Of a DNA stretch of 64,000 nt, positions 23,040-33,545 are shown piece by piece (the first letter of the stretch is position 1; each line of letters starts with the position of its first letter). A program made the position numbers and the translations under genes. The DNA lies in NCBI GenBank assembly GCA_030522415.1, contig CM060125.1, positions 29,882,667 to 29,946,666 on the forward strand, in the 5' to 3' direction. The DNA is from Channallabes apus (Eukaryota; Chordata; Actinopteri; Siluriformes; Clariidae). The notes beneath the pieces are model-generated. The model was not told the origin of the DNA, did not search any database, and saw only the letters and a program-made list of their open reading frames with translations.

Positions 23040-23365
23040 GTGTGTATGAGTTATGCAGCGTAACCCTGAGGGAACCTGCTGCCACGCGACGCTCGGGCAT
23101 CCTGATGGCAGCAGATTCCAACCTGTCAGATATAAACTGAAATCTGACTGATGGACACTGTGGAGGTGATGTGGTGACGTGGCAGTGTAATGCACCGGGT
23201 TCTGTGAATAGTCTGTGCTATTACTAAACCCCTCGATTATGTCTGGCATGAGGCAAGGAGAGGCTTTGCAGAGAAATCTCCAAGCAGATAAATAAGCATT
23301 AAATGCCTGGAGCAGCTGCTGAAAACTCGATGTCCTGAAGAGTTAAAATTCCAAAAGGGAAGATA
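23040..23365 (-). repeat. repeat X, copy 2 (right arm)
   Basis: Inverted relative to copy 1 and in the same sense as copy 3 at 28655-28920. The minus frame reads MPDIIEGFSNSTDYSQNPV then HYTATSPHHLHSVHQSDF. Copy 3 reads MPGIMEGLRNSRDYAQTPV then LYTATSQHGLSSVHESDF, so a short open frame is shared. Confidence 0.8.
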
Positions 23366-23935
23366 AACAGTCAGTCTTGGTCCACATGTACTGTAGTCCT
23401 GTCTAGGGAACTAAAAAAAAAACTAACCAGGAGACGTTTATGGACATTCCATTCTGAAGGATGGAATCGTGTTGATAGAAATGCAGAAAAATGAAGCAGT
23501 GCACATTGAAAACATCTGCACGTGAACGGAGGATTGCTGAGGGAAATGAGGGAGTGATAACTGGATGAGCAATAGATGAAGATCATTTAGAAATACTTTG
23601 ACAGATCATCCAGAGAGTTGAGGTGAGTAAAGCGGTTACTGAGGACAGGACACGGGATGGGACCCGAAAGCTCATCAGCGATTCCGGAATTTCAGGATTG
23701 GAAATTCTCATGGAAAAGTTGAAACAGGATGTAAGATCCCAGTGTGACTCTGCACCCCTTTAACGCTTCCACGTTATTAATGCACATGGAGCCGCAGTCT
23801 GGAAGAGGGAAGCGAAGGCGTCCGCAATGTGGAGATCAGCATGAAGCAAATCAACATCATGGGTTATTCAGAAGCAGTTAGAAGGAGCGAAAGAAAGAGG
23901 GAGGAGATGGAACTAATAACGTTATTCAAATAGCA

Positions 23936-24720
23936 TCAGTAGAGGAGAGTCAGGCCTGAGGATGAGTGTGTTGCTTTTGTGTGTCCTATCCTGCACCTTG
24001 TGTAGGCCACATGATCCCAGCGATTTTTAAACGGAAAAGTGTGTCTTGATCTGACATCAGAGTTTATTTTATATAGTTTATTATTTGGGCTTTGGTCCCA
24101 TTCTGACTGCCATTTATTTTTGATGTATTCATTTAAAATTGCCTTCAAATCTGAGAAGGGAATAAAACATTCTGCTGGTTTTTTAGATAAAGCTTCCTCT
24201 GCAGTTCTGTCTGATTTCTCGTGACCAGGGGTTCCGGAGTGTCCGGGTGTCCAACAGAAAACTATGTTAAAATTATTGGCTTCTAGTAATGATACCTTTG
24301 TTAGTATTTCCACTATTGTTGGATGGTCTGTTTTTAGATTTTCTACGGCTTGGAGACGTGATTTTGAGTCGGATATTATTAGGTAATTGATATTCGTTCG
24401 GATGGTTTTTAGACTTCTGGGTTTTTTTCATAGATCCAGGTAGATGTTGGGCTTTTTGAGGTTCCATGGGGCAACTCTGCAAAAATGTGTCTGTTCTAGG
24501 ATGTTCAAGTCAACTTTCAGGTTCTCTAGATGTGTTTTAATATGTAAACCAAGCGGGCGGATATAGTTTGGTTTCTTTTGATAGATTGTTGAATGTTGAT
24601 TTGCTGGATTTTCCTTATTTGTTCTCAGCTTGAGTGTATATTGTAGGGCCAATTTTAATCGTCTGTTTTCCAAGGAGGGTTCATTAGCTTCGACATATAG
24701 ACAAATCACTTGTTCAAATC
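23936..24720 (-). pseudogene. I/Nimb-type LINE fragment with RNase H domain
   Basis: The frame at 23936-24313 has an RNase H core (FNIVFCWTPGHSGTPGHEKS, DRTAEEAL) followed by KNKWQSEWDQ and NKLYKI, typical of the RNase H end of I-clade LINEs. Upstream frames (24313-24709) continue with RT C-terminal-like sequence (LALQYTLKLRTNKENPANQ). Frameshifted and 5' truncated. Confidence 0.75.
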
Positions 24721-25011
24721 AAGTTAAACACAAAATAGACAATGACAAAATAATTGTGTAAGGGAGCAGAATTTTCTTTTGGAATGAATGATTTGTCCTT
24801 GGAGTAAATAAACAGCAGAAGGAAAGCCGGTGGAGCTCCTGGATAAGACAAGCTGATGATCGTACAGTGAGACGTTTAGCAGTGAATGCATGAGAAGATA
24901 GACAGATGTTACACATGTGCTGGAAAAACAAAAGAATAAGAAACACAAATTTCCTAATCTCACTTTTTTCACAACATAAAGCTTTTGAAACAAATCCCTC
25001 CTGTAGGTAAC

Positions 25012-25013
<2 letters not shown>

Positions 25014-25050
<37 letters not shown>
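25014..25050. repeat. (GT)n microsatellite
   Basis: (GT)18. Confidence 0.95.
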
Positions 25051-25052
<2 letters not shown>

Positions 25053-25546
25053 CAGTGTAAACTATTTCTAGTGTAAGATGTACTGTATATTCAGTCGCCC
25101 TCCAAATGACTCGACAGATAGAAAATATAATTAGAACCCGTGTACGATAATGTACGACAATTATATTTTTTAGCCTCTAGCTTATTTGCTAATTATATAT
25201 TTTAACATTGCAACATTAAATAAAACAGAAACTAACCGCAACACGTTTCCTTCACTGTTAAGGACCAGATGTGTTCTACAGTAATAAACCATCTTACTGA
25301 TCTATCTATGGACACATTGCTGCAGCTTTATAATAAAGTATGACGGATGCGGAAACGGTCATAAAGCATCAGTTACTTTTCCAGGAGGAATACCTCGGAC
25401 ATAACAGCTTTATGCTTGGAGCACGAGATAAGAAGTTTGTGGAGTTAGACAATGGGATATGATGTTCTCTGTCTGAGGATGATGGGGAAATCTGGAGGAG
25501 AGGAAGGATATATAAACAATATAAAAGAAAAAAGTGCAGGAAGCAA

Positions 25547-25744
25547 TTACTAAAAACAGTGGAATGGTCATAAAGGGAGGATTTAAATTCTCCGCTCAGA
25601 AAATTAAAAACTATGGTTTTCAAATGCAAAAGCACCAATACTGTGTTTTGGCCATTTTGCATTTGAAACCCATAGTTTTTAATTTTCTGAGCGGAGAATT
25701 TAAATCTTCCATTTATATGACCATTCCACTGTTTTTAGTAATCA
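25547..25744. repeat. near-perfect palindrome (foldback MITE)
   Basis: Left arm from TTACTAAAAACAGTGG to TTCAAATGCAAAA and right arm from TTTTGCATTTGAAAC to CCACTGTTTTTAGTAA are reverse complements over about 85 bp, with a 25-bp loop. No coding sense. Confidence 0.9.
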
Positions 25745-25910
25745 TCACAATACTAAAAACAGTTGGAGAGATAACTTTATAACAATTATCTCTCCAAAAC
25801 GACCAAAGCAACTTGACATGTTTAGGGAAGCAGGATTGGTCACTTCTATATTGCATAAACTTGAGAAGTAGCTCCTTTGGTACACACATTTTCCATATTT
25901 ATATACAGTA

Positions 25911-27482
25911 CACACACAAACCGGATTCCAAAAAAGTTGGGACACTAAACAAATTGTGAATAAAAACTGAATGCAATGATGTGGAGATGGCAAATGTCAG
26001 TATTTTATTCAGAATAGAACATAGATGACAGATCAAAAGTTTAATCCGAGAAAATGTATCATTTTAAAGGAAAAATATGTTGATTCCAAATTTCACGGTG
26101 TCAACAAATCCCAAAAAAGTTGGGGCAAGTAGCAATAAGAGGCTGGAAAAAGTAAATTTGAGCATAACGAAGAGCTGGAAGACCAATTAACAGTAATTAG
26201 GTTAATTGGCAACATGATTGGGTATAAAAAGAGCTTCTCAGAGTGGCAGCGTCTCTCAGAAGCCAAGATGGGTAGAGGATCACCAATTCCCACAATGTTG
26301 CGCAGAAAGATAGTGGAGCAATATCAGAAAGGTGTTACCCAGCGAAAAATTGCAAAGACTTTGCAGTTATCATCATCAACTGTGTATAATATCATCCGAA
26401 GATTCAGAGAATCTGGAACAATCTCTGTGCGTAAGGGTCAAGGGCGTAAAACCATACTGGATGCCCGTGATCTCCGGGCCCTTAAACGACACTGCACCAC
26501 AAACAGGAATGCTACTGTAAAGGAAATCACAGAATGGGCTCAGGAATACTTCCAGAAACCATCGTCAGTGAACACAATCCACCGTGCCATCCGCCGTTGC
26601 CAGCTGAAACTCTACAGTGCAAAGAAGAAGCCATTTCTAAGCAAGATCCACAAGCACAGGCGTTTTCATTGGGCCAGGGATCATTTAAAATGGAGTGTGG
26701 CAAAATGGAAGACTGTTCTGTGGTCAGACGAGTCACGATTCCAAGTTCTTGTTGGAAATGTGGGACACCATGTCATCCGGACCAAAGAGGACAAAGACAA
26801 CCCAAGTTGTTATCATCGCTCAGTTCAGAAGCCTGCATCTCTGATGGTATGGGGTTGCATGAGTGCGTGTGGCATGGGCAGCTTGCATGTCTGGAAAGGC
26901 ACCATCAATGCAGAACAATATATTCAGGTTCTAGAACAACATATGCTCCCATCCAGACGTCATCTCTTTCAGGGAAGACCCTGCATTTTTCAACAAGATA
27001 ATGCCAGACCACATTCTGCATCAATCACAACATCATGGCTGCGTAGGAGAAGGATCCGGGTACTGAAATGGCCAGTCTGCAGTCCAGATCTTTCCCCTAT
27101 AGAGAACATTTGGCGCATCATAAAGAGGAAGGTGCGACAAAGAAGGCCCAAGACGATTGAACAGTTAGAGGCCTGTATTAGACAAGAATGGGAGAGCATT
27201 CCTATTTCTAAACTTGAGAAACTGGTCTCCAAGAAGGGGAGATGCCACACAGTGGTGAAAATGGCCTTGTCCCAACTTTTTGGGGATTTGTTGACACCAT
27301 GACATTTTGATTCACCATATCTTTCCCTTAAAATGATAAATTTTCTCAGTTTAAACTTTTGTTCCGTGATTTATGTTCTATTCTGAATAAAATATTGACA
27401 TTTGCCATCTCCACATCATTGCATTCAGTTTTTATTCACAATTTGTTTAGTGTTCCAACTTTTTTGGAATCCGGTTTGTGTG
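25911..27482 (+). mobile_element. complete Tc1/mariner transposon with IR/DR ends
   Basis: Flanked by TA (25909-25910; 27483-27484). Terminal inverted repeats of about 210 bp start CACACAAACCGGATTCC. Each holds two direct copies of the binding-site-like string CCAAAAAAGTTGGG (outer near 25927, inner near 26112; the same in reverse on the right, with CCCAAAAAGTTGGG as the inner copy), the IR/DR layout of Sleeping Beauty-type elements. Arms are highly similar, implying a fairly recent insertion. Confidence 0.92.
26268..27302 (+). CDS. Tc1-like DD34E transposase, uninterrupted
   Basis: Cut-and-paste transposase that binds the element ends and inserts at TA. The open frame runs from 26214, but the likely start is ATG 26268 (MGRGSPIPTMLRRKIV), giving 344 residues, the usual Tc1 size. 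Order: paired-type helix-turn-helix (VTQRKIAKTLQLSSSTVYNI), GRKT linker, second HTH with NTIHRAIRR, then the catalytic core with D in WSDESRF, D in FQQDNARPHSA and E in SPIENIW. Exactly 34 residues lie between the last two. No stop or frameshift. A TATAAAAAG box is at 26222-26230. Antisense and other-frame ORFs are shadows. Confidence 0.93.
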   Translation: MGRGSPIPTMLRRKIVEQYQKGVTQRKIAKTLQLSSSTVYNIIRRFRESGTISVRKGQGRKTILDARDLRALKRHCTTNRNATVKEITEWAQEYFQKPSSVNTIHRAIRRCQLKLYSAKKKPFLSKIHKHRRFHWARDHLKWSVAKWKTVLWSDESRFQVLVGNVGHHVIRTKEDKDNPSCYHRSVQKPASLMVWGCMSACGMGSLHVWKGTINAEQYIQVLEQHMLPSRRHLFQGRPCIFQQDNARPHSASITTSWLRRRRIRVLKWPVCSPDLSPIENIWRIIKRKVRQRRPKTIEQLEACIRQEWESIPISKLEKLVSKKGRCHTVVKMALSQLFGDLLTP

Positions 27483-27602
27483 TACCAAAGGAGCTACTTC
27501 AAGTTTATGCAATATAGAAGTGACCAATCCTGCTTCCCTAAACATGTCATGTTGCTGACTTCAGTCGTTTTGGAGAGATAATTGTGCCTCTCCAAAAGGA
27601 GT

Positions 27603-28607
27603 TATACTGTCTCGTTTTAAGTATAGTCATTTAAAATGCACTATATGAGTGTTGATACTAGAATTGGTCTAAGCTTCTAGAAGTACAGTTTTTACAATTC
27701 TTGTTTAAATAGTTTTTTGGTAAAACCTTAAAAAGCAAAAAAACCGTAGTGTCCGTAACCGTGTTAAATTCATGTTGCATTATCTTAACAGTTCTGCATT
27801 TTAGAATAATACACCTTTTCAGGTTTATGTTTTCTCAAGTGAAATCTAAATTGGCCAAGTTTCATCTAAATGACAGTTAAGATCAATGAAGGATTTGAAT
27901 TCCAAAAAGTTACAGACACTACAACATAAAAGGGCATGAAACTGTAATTAGCAAATGTGCTTCTTTTTATCTGATAAAATGGATTGGGAGATAAGGAGCG
28001 TTATGCATTATGAAAAATGGTGTTTTATGATCCTATCTGAAAATTAACGTCTTCACCTAGGTGAGGCACTTTTTAGCACCAATACAATAATAAGTTTTAG
28101 TCAGAAAGGATTGGTAATAACCTAAAAATAAAATGACCTAATCAAGAATTCTAGCGATCTGGCCTGAGGAACAAATGACAAAGACTGTATCTTCAGAAAA
28201 TGAACAAATGCAAGAATGTACTAAATGTAATGTGGTGTTTGGCCGGTAGTGAATACAGACAGAACGGCTGTGAGCTGCGTTTACACTGGAATAATAACAT
28301 CGGTTTACGGTTGTGTAGTTTATGGATCAGCGACAAGAATGATAGACGGGTGAAAAGGATGAAAAGTTACAGGACAGCTGCCTCATACTGTACCTCAGCG
28401 CCTGGATGTTTACAGCACAGGGGAAGGAAACAGCCCGGGTTTCTGACTCCGATTCTCCAACGGCACAAAAACAACCGGGATCTTCTGTGACCTTTAATCT
28501 TCAGTGCCAAAGCTCAGGACCTTAATGCTGCCATGAGAAACAGTAATCATGTGTCAATCAAGTGTCAATCATGCATTAGTACATGCAAATGATAAATAAT
28601 TGTACAT
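27603..28607. other. intergenic, no gene seen
   Basis: AT-rich unique-looking sequence without supported coding or recognised repeats. Confidence 0.6.
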
Positions 28608-28654
28608 TTAGCATGATATTGGAGAGCACAGTGATGGACAGAAGGGGGTAAAGC

Positions 28655-28920
28655 ATGCATGCATGCTGCAGGTGAGAGTAATGAAGAAGAAATGAGTTAT
28701 AAAATCTGACTCATGGACACTGGAGAGGCCATGTTGTGACGTGGCAGTGTACAACACTGGGGTCTGTGCATAGTCCCTGCTATTTCTAAGCCCCTCCATT
28801 ATGCCTGGCATGACGAAAAAGAGGGTTTGCACGGAAATCCCCAGTGAAGTGAAGTAATGTAATGATGATGAAACAGCTGAAATACCTGCAGCAGCTCAAA
28901 ACTCAGTGTCCTGCCTGGGG
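28655..28920 (-). repeat. repeat X, copy 3
   Basis: Same orientation as copy 2. Shares ATCTGACT..TGGACACTGG, GTGACGTGGCAGTGTA, CCATTATGCCTGGCATGA and GCAGCAGCTCAAAACTC-like strings. Confidence 0.75.
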
Positions 28921-29212
28921 CAGCAGCGCGCGTGCGCTACTCGGCTTCCTCTTCCCCGGGAATAAACTGTCTGAAATTCATAATAAACTAACAATATCTA
29001 CATCTAAATGAGTATCGGGAACGCTCGGCTCACTACCTTATACTGACAAGCACCAGAATAAACCTTTACACCCGATTAGACAGACATCACGCTATCAGAT
29101 CAACAAACCCCACGTGTTCATCAGCCGCGTGCGGCGCGGACCGGACTGTACCACTGTCGGCTCTACCGGAGGGGGGATTCACACTGTGTGGCACCAGCTT
29201 TAAGGCGACTCC

Positions 29213-29660
29213 TTCACCATCATGGCGACTCAGATTAACCAGTTTACGTTTTATATACTTTAAATTATTATATATATGTGTGTGTTAAATCAAACCTGCG
29301 AAGTTAACATCGTTAAATGTTCAACAAATAAACCTGAAATCCCTCATTTTTTTCCCGTCAGCGACCCATTTCAAGTTCGAAATGACTCTTCTCTCAGTGA
29401 GTCGACTCGCAATGGTTCGGTTCAGTAAACGCTTAAAACGCTTGATTGACTCATTCACTATCATGGCGTCTCAGATTAACCAATGTACGTTTTATGCCTT
29501 AAATTATTATATATATGTGTGTTAAATCAACATCGTTAAATTTTCAACAAACAAACCTGAAATCCCCGCTTTTTTTTTTACCGTCAGCGACCCATTTCAA
29601 GTTCGAAATGACTCTTCGACTCCCAATGATTCGGTTCAGTAAACACTTAAAACGCTTGAT
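29213..29660. repeat. tandem duplication, two units of about 240 bp
   Basis: Unit 1 (about 29213-29450) and unit 2 (about 29458-29660) share ATCATGGCG.CTCAGATTAACCA, TTAAATTATTATATATATGTG, CAGCGACCCATTTCAAGTTC, GAAATGACTCTTC and TTCGGTTCAGTAAAC.CTTAAAACGCTTG. Confidence 0.85.
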
Positions 29661-29879
29661 TGCACAAAGTAACAACACAAAAAAAAAAACTTTTCTACAC
29701 TAAATTTATCAGGACTATACACTTGGAACGTTATACTGTTTTATGGGGGGGAGGGGATCAAATACCACAAAAAATGTTTAATAATAATGTCTACATTCAT
29801 GCATTCAAAAATATTTTTTAAATAGTTAATTATTTTTAAAAAATTTACCATTAAAAACATGAATTAAAAAAAAAAAAAT

Positions 29880-30055
29880 GCACCTCCAGGGTCGATTCCC
29901 ACCTCTGGTCTGTGTGCATGAAGTTTGCTTGCTCCTGTATGCATGGTGGGTTTCCTCCAGTTCCTCCGGTCATGCACACAGACACCTGGAGGGAATCGAA
30001 CCTGGATCCTAGAAGTGCAACGTGACAGTGCTAGGCACTACACCACAATGCCACC
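29880..30055 (-). repeat. tRNA-derived SINE, head-to-head pair
   Basis: Minus-strand head GGTGGCATTGTGGTGTAGTG with a B box GGTTCGATTCCC. The plus-strand part 29886-29970 is another SINE piece (GGGTCGATTCCC...GTGGGTTTCCTCCAG). The facing segments GTCTGTGTGCATG/CATGCACACAGAC are complementary. Confidence 0.65.
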
Positions 30056-30079
30056 CATCAGGTAAAAATAAAATTATAC

Positions 30080-30260
30080 TGTTGGTAGTCTTTCGGCTGC
30101 TCCTGTACCAAGTTGTGAAACCTGTACCAAGTTGTTGTGCGGATCGGCTGGTCCGCAGTCGAAAGACTAACAACAACCACAATATCTGCACAACAACTTG
30201 GCACAGGTTTTTACACCAGACGCCCTTCCTGACACAACCCTCCCATTTAAACCCACCACT
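30080..30260 (+). repeat. repeat with CTTTCGGCTGCTCC head, rearranged copy
   Basis: Shares CTTTCGGCTGCTCC and CAACAACTTGGCACAGGTTTT...CCTTCCTGACACAACCCTCCC with 32297-32470, but has an inverted inner piece (CCGCAGTCGAAAGACTAACA). Confidence 0.6.
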
Positions 30261-30691
30261 GAGCCACCAAAGCCCATAAAATAAAACTAGACTACCTGTC
30301 CAATAAAGAGTTGCTGTCTCAATGGGGTCAATTATTGGTCCGCATTAAGCAAAGAAGAAAAAAAAGGAATCGTGTTGTTTACTTTCCGTCACATTATTAA
30401 TGCTGAATCAATTGTCCTGAACCCTCAGCAGAAGAAATGTGTTCGGAAGAAATTGATGAATGAGCGTAATCTGGGATCACTTAAAGCACTTGGCGAAGTT
30501 GCATCGTAAAAAAAAAATCAGAGTTATTTTTAATAGTGAACGTAAGAGCATTTTTTATATGTACACACATTGTGATGAGAACTCACAGGTTAGGGACAAG
30601 AAAACCACTTGTTAGTGAGACTCATCAGGGAGAAAAAAGACTTCAGGTTCTTATGGAGCATAAAGTATGGAAGCTATTTATCAAATAACTA

Positions 30692-31129
30692 CAGTGGAAC
30701 CTCGGATTTTGAGCATAATTCGTTCCGGAAGCGGGCTCGTATTCCAAAACACCGTAAACCAAATTTAATTTTCCCATAAGAAATAATAGAAACTCAAATT
30801 ACACACACACACACACATTAACAGAGAGAAACAATTTCGGAAAAATTAGCAAGGAACATTGCTAGTCACACTCGGGTGAGCGCATACTAACGGAATCACT
30901 GCTGTAAATAAAAAAAAAACAAATGAACCTGCACTGTACCTTTGAAAAGAATCGCGAAAGAGCAGAGTTTCTGTGTAAGGTAGAGAGTGTGCGTCTGTAT
31001 GTGTGTGTGAAGCCAAGAGGAGGAGGGGGTGGGAGGGAGGCTGTAAAGGCGAGAGAGAGTGTGTGTGTGTGTGTGTGTGTGTGTTGGTGTGAGTGAAGAA
31101 GTATGGTGTCAAATTGTGCGCGCGCACAC
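30692..31129 (+). mobile_element. MITE, left part, end CAGTGGAACCTCGGATT
   Basis: Starts with CAGTGGAACCTCGGATTTTG and runs through CCCATAAGAAATAAT and AACGGAATCACTGCTGTAAA to (GT)n. The matching right part in another copy ends at 62885. Truncated by the hAT piece that follows directly. Confidence 0.7.
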
Positions 31130-31680
31130 CAGAGGTGTCAAGTAACGAAGTACAAATACTTCGTTACCTTACTTAAGTAGATATTTTGGGTATCTATACA
31201 TTACTGGTGTAATTATTTTTCAGCCGACTTTTTACTTCTACTCCTTACATTTTCACTTTACTTTCTACTCGTTACATTTTAAAAATAGCCTCGTTACACC
31301 TATTTTATTTCAGCTTGTCATTCAAAAAACAAACAAAAAAAAACATCCAGATAAATCGCGCCATCCGGATGGAGCGAATTTGATTGCGGTTGGATGATGT
31401 AATGTTTGCATGTACTTCTGCTCCAAGTTTTCTGTTCAGCATCCTGACTCTGACGCAAGCACGTCGAGCGGGACGAGGTAACTAAGCGTGTGTAATCTGT
31501 CACTGGGCATGCGCATGAGAGAACAAAAAAGTAAACGGCACATTCGCCAACAACTCCGTTTGTTTATGTGATCTTTAATTTCTTCTTACCGAAGGACGTT
31601 ACAGATGAGAAGTATAAACAAACCATTCCGACACCCTGTTGGTTGACATGACTTTACGTCACACACTCTAGCAAGGAGTA
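31130..31680 (+). mobile_element. hAT element fragment (left end)
   Basis: Starts CAGAGGTGTCAAGTAACGAA and follows the complete copy at 49248 through CAGCCGACTTTTTACTTCTA and GCGCCATCCGGATGGAG. The right end is missing. Confidence 0.8.
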
Positions 31681-31704
31681 TATATATATATACAGTATAT
31701 ATAT

Positions 31705-32102
31705 ACACTCAGCAAAAAAAGAAACGCCCCTTTTTCAGGACTGTGTATTTCAACAATAATGTTGTACAAATCCAAATAACTTTACAGATCTTCTTTGTAA
31801 AGGGTTTAAACAATGTTTTCCATGCACACAATCCCTCCATCTCACAGCAAGAACTGACAAATCTGGTCCAGTCCATGAGGAGGAGATGCACTGCAGTACT
31901 TCAAGCAGCTGGTGGCCACCAGATACTGACTGCTACTGACTGATTTTGAGCCTCCCTTCATTCAGGGACACATTGGGAAACATTTTTACTTTATGTCTTA
32001 TGGTGTCGACTCTTTTAGTGTTCATACAAATATTTACACATTAAGTTTACTGAAAGTAAAAACAGCTGAAAGTCAGAGGACGTTTCTTTTTTTGCTGAGT
32101 GT
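31705..32102 (+). mobile_element. Tc1-type deletion derivative, about 400 bp
   Basis: Ends CACTCAGCAAAAAAAGAAAC and GTTTCTTTTTTTGCTGAGTG are inverted repeats flanked by TA. The inner part keeps only HNPSISQQELTNLVQSM-like and MRRRCTAVLQAAGGHQ coding remnants. Same family as 42113-42933. Confidence 0.85.
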
Positions 32103-32296
32103 ATTGTGAGTAAATTGTGAACTTCTGTGGCAAATTAGAAAACATGTTCTTCATGTTCCTACACATCCTGCCAAATCTTCCCTACTGTTTAATTCCTGGT
32201 AAAACAATGGAAAACATCAGGTAAGAAAGGTCATAAATGTACTCTGGCAAAAATGGAGAATCTGCTACCAAAGTGCCTAAAAGCTTTTTATACTTG

Positions 32297-32500
32297 TTGT
32301 TGTTGGTCTTTCGGCTGCTCCCGGAAGGGGGTCGCCACAGCGGAATATCCAGTCCGCACAACAACTTGGCACAGGTTTTACGCCGGATGCCATTCCTGAA
32401 GCAACCCTCCCATTTTATCCGGTTTTTGGGACCGGCACTGCATCCAGTGGCTGGGGTTTGGGCGCTGGCTGGGAAAAGGAGCTTCAGCACTGAGGAACAG
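32297..32500 (+). repeat. repeat with CTTTCGGCTGCTCCCGG head
   Basis: CTTTCGGCTGCTCCCGGAAG, GGGGTCGCCACAGCGGA, TTGGCACAGGTTTTACGCCG, ACCCTCCCATTTTATCCGG: a repeat common in fish genomes; class not resolved here. Confidence 0.6.
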
Positions 32501-32659
32501 ATTAGTTTAGGCTGTGACGTACCAGCATTATTCCATTATTCCATTATTCCATTATTATTATATTTTCAGGATAATAATTTATCAAAGTGAATTCTGAAAT
32601 GAGTCACCTTCAAATGTATAGGGCTTCGGCGAGTATTTAAGGGGCAGTCAAACTATGTT

Positions 32660-33545
32660 CAGTAACCCCAAATGCCTAAATTTGATCAAAGTAGACGTAA
32701 GACACTAGCGATTCACTCAGATACTGCGGCATGAGATCGTTTAAAGTTTTATATGTCAAAAGTAGTATTTTAAAAACGATGCAAAATTTTACTTGGAGCC
32801 AATGCAGTGTATATAAGATAGGGGTGATGTGCTTGTATCTTCTGGTTCTAGTGAGGACTCTCGCTGCTGCATTCTGGACTAGCTGAAGCTTGTTTATGCA
32901 CCTAACAGAACAACCAGACAGTGAGGCATTACAATAGTCCAACCTAGAGGTGATAAAAGCATGAGTAATCTTTCTGCATTGTTCAGTTCCAGTCTTGGCT
33001 ATATTAAATGGTGAAAGGTGAAAGAATGCTATCCTGGCAATATTGTCCACCTGAGCTTTGAATGAAAGACCGTAATCCATAATGACACTGAGGTCTTTCA
33101 CTGTTGTGCATGATGGAACAGGAAAGCCATCTTAAGTTACAGTGTGATTAAATAGCTTGCTTCTAGCTGCTTGAGGCCCTATGACTAGAACTTCTGTCTT
33201 ATCAGTACTAAGGAGAAGGAAGTTAATTAACATCCAGTCTCTTATGTCTTTCACATATTGCTCAACTTTATTAAGCTTTATTAAGCTTTTCTCCCCCCTC
33301 TTCTGGCTTTGCTGAGATATATTCAAGATTCAAAGACCTTTCCCCAGAGGGAAATTATATAACTGTGACATCAGCATAACAGTGAAAACTAATACCATGC
33401 TTACGAATTATGTTACTCAGAGGAAGCATGTAAAGAGAAAAAAAAGCAGTGGGCCTAAAACCGAACCCTTTGGAACACTGAATTTTACATGAGAACAGGC
33501 AGATTAGTCACCATTTAAATCTACAAACTGATAATGATCAGTCAA
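32660..33545 (-). pseudogene. CR1/L2-group LINE, RT C-terminal half (outer element, part 1)
   Basis: Minus frames read [79 protein letters not shown] and LLLTYKTLNDLMPQYLSE. Frameshifts near 33110 and 33330. The N-terminal half of apparently the same copy lies at 39866-40545. Confidence 0.8.

Larger units (their letters stand above)
25763..27602. mobile_element. foldback element carrying the Tc1 insertion
   Basis: Arms 25763-25884 and 27485-27602 are reverse complements (CATGTTTAGGGAAGCAGGAT..., GCATAAACTTGA, GTAGCTCCTTTGGTA), each ending in GGAGAG-type mini-hairpins. The Tc1 unit sits at a TA close to the centre. Confidence 0.8.

Noticed and set aside
20310..23365. DIRS-type retrotransposon because of inverted ends
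   Set aside because: The inner RT is L1-type with an AP endonuclease; no tyrosine recombinase or RNase H of DIRS type is seen.
26534..27001. 155-codon plus-strand ORF inside the Tc1
   Set aside because: Alternative frame of the transposase; the true frame has all catalytic motifs.
29880..30055. Functional tRNA gene
   Set aside because: A and B boxes belong to a SINE with a long non-tRNA body; no intact cloverleaf.
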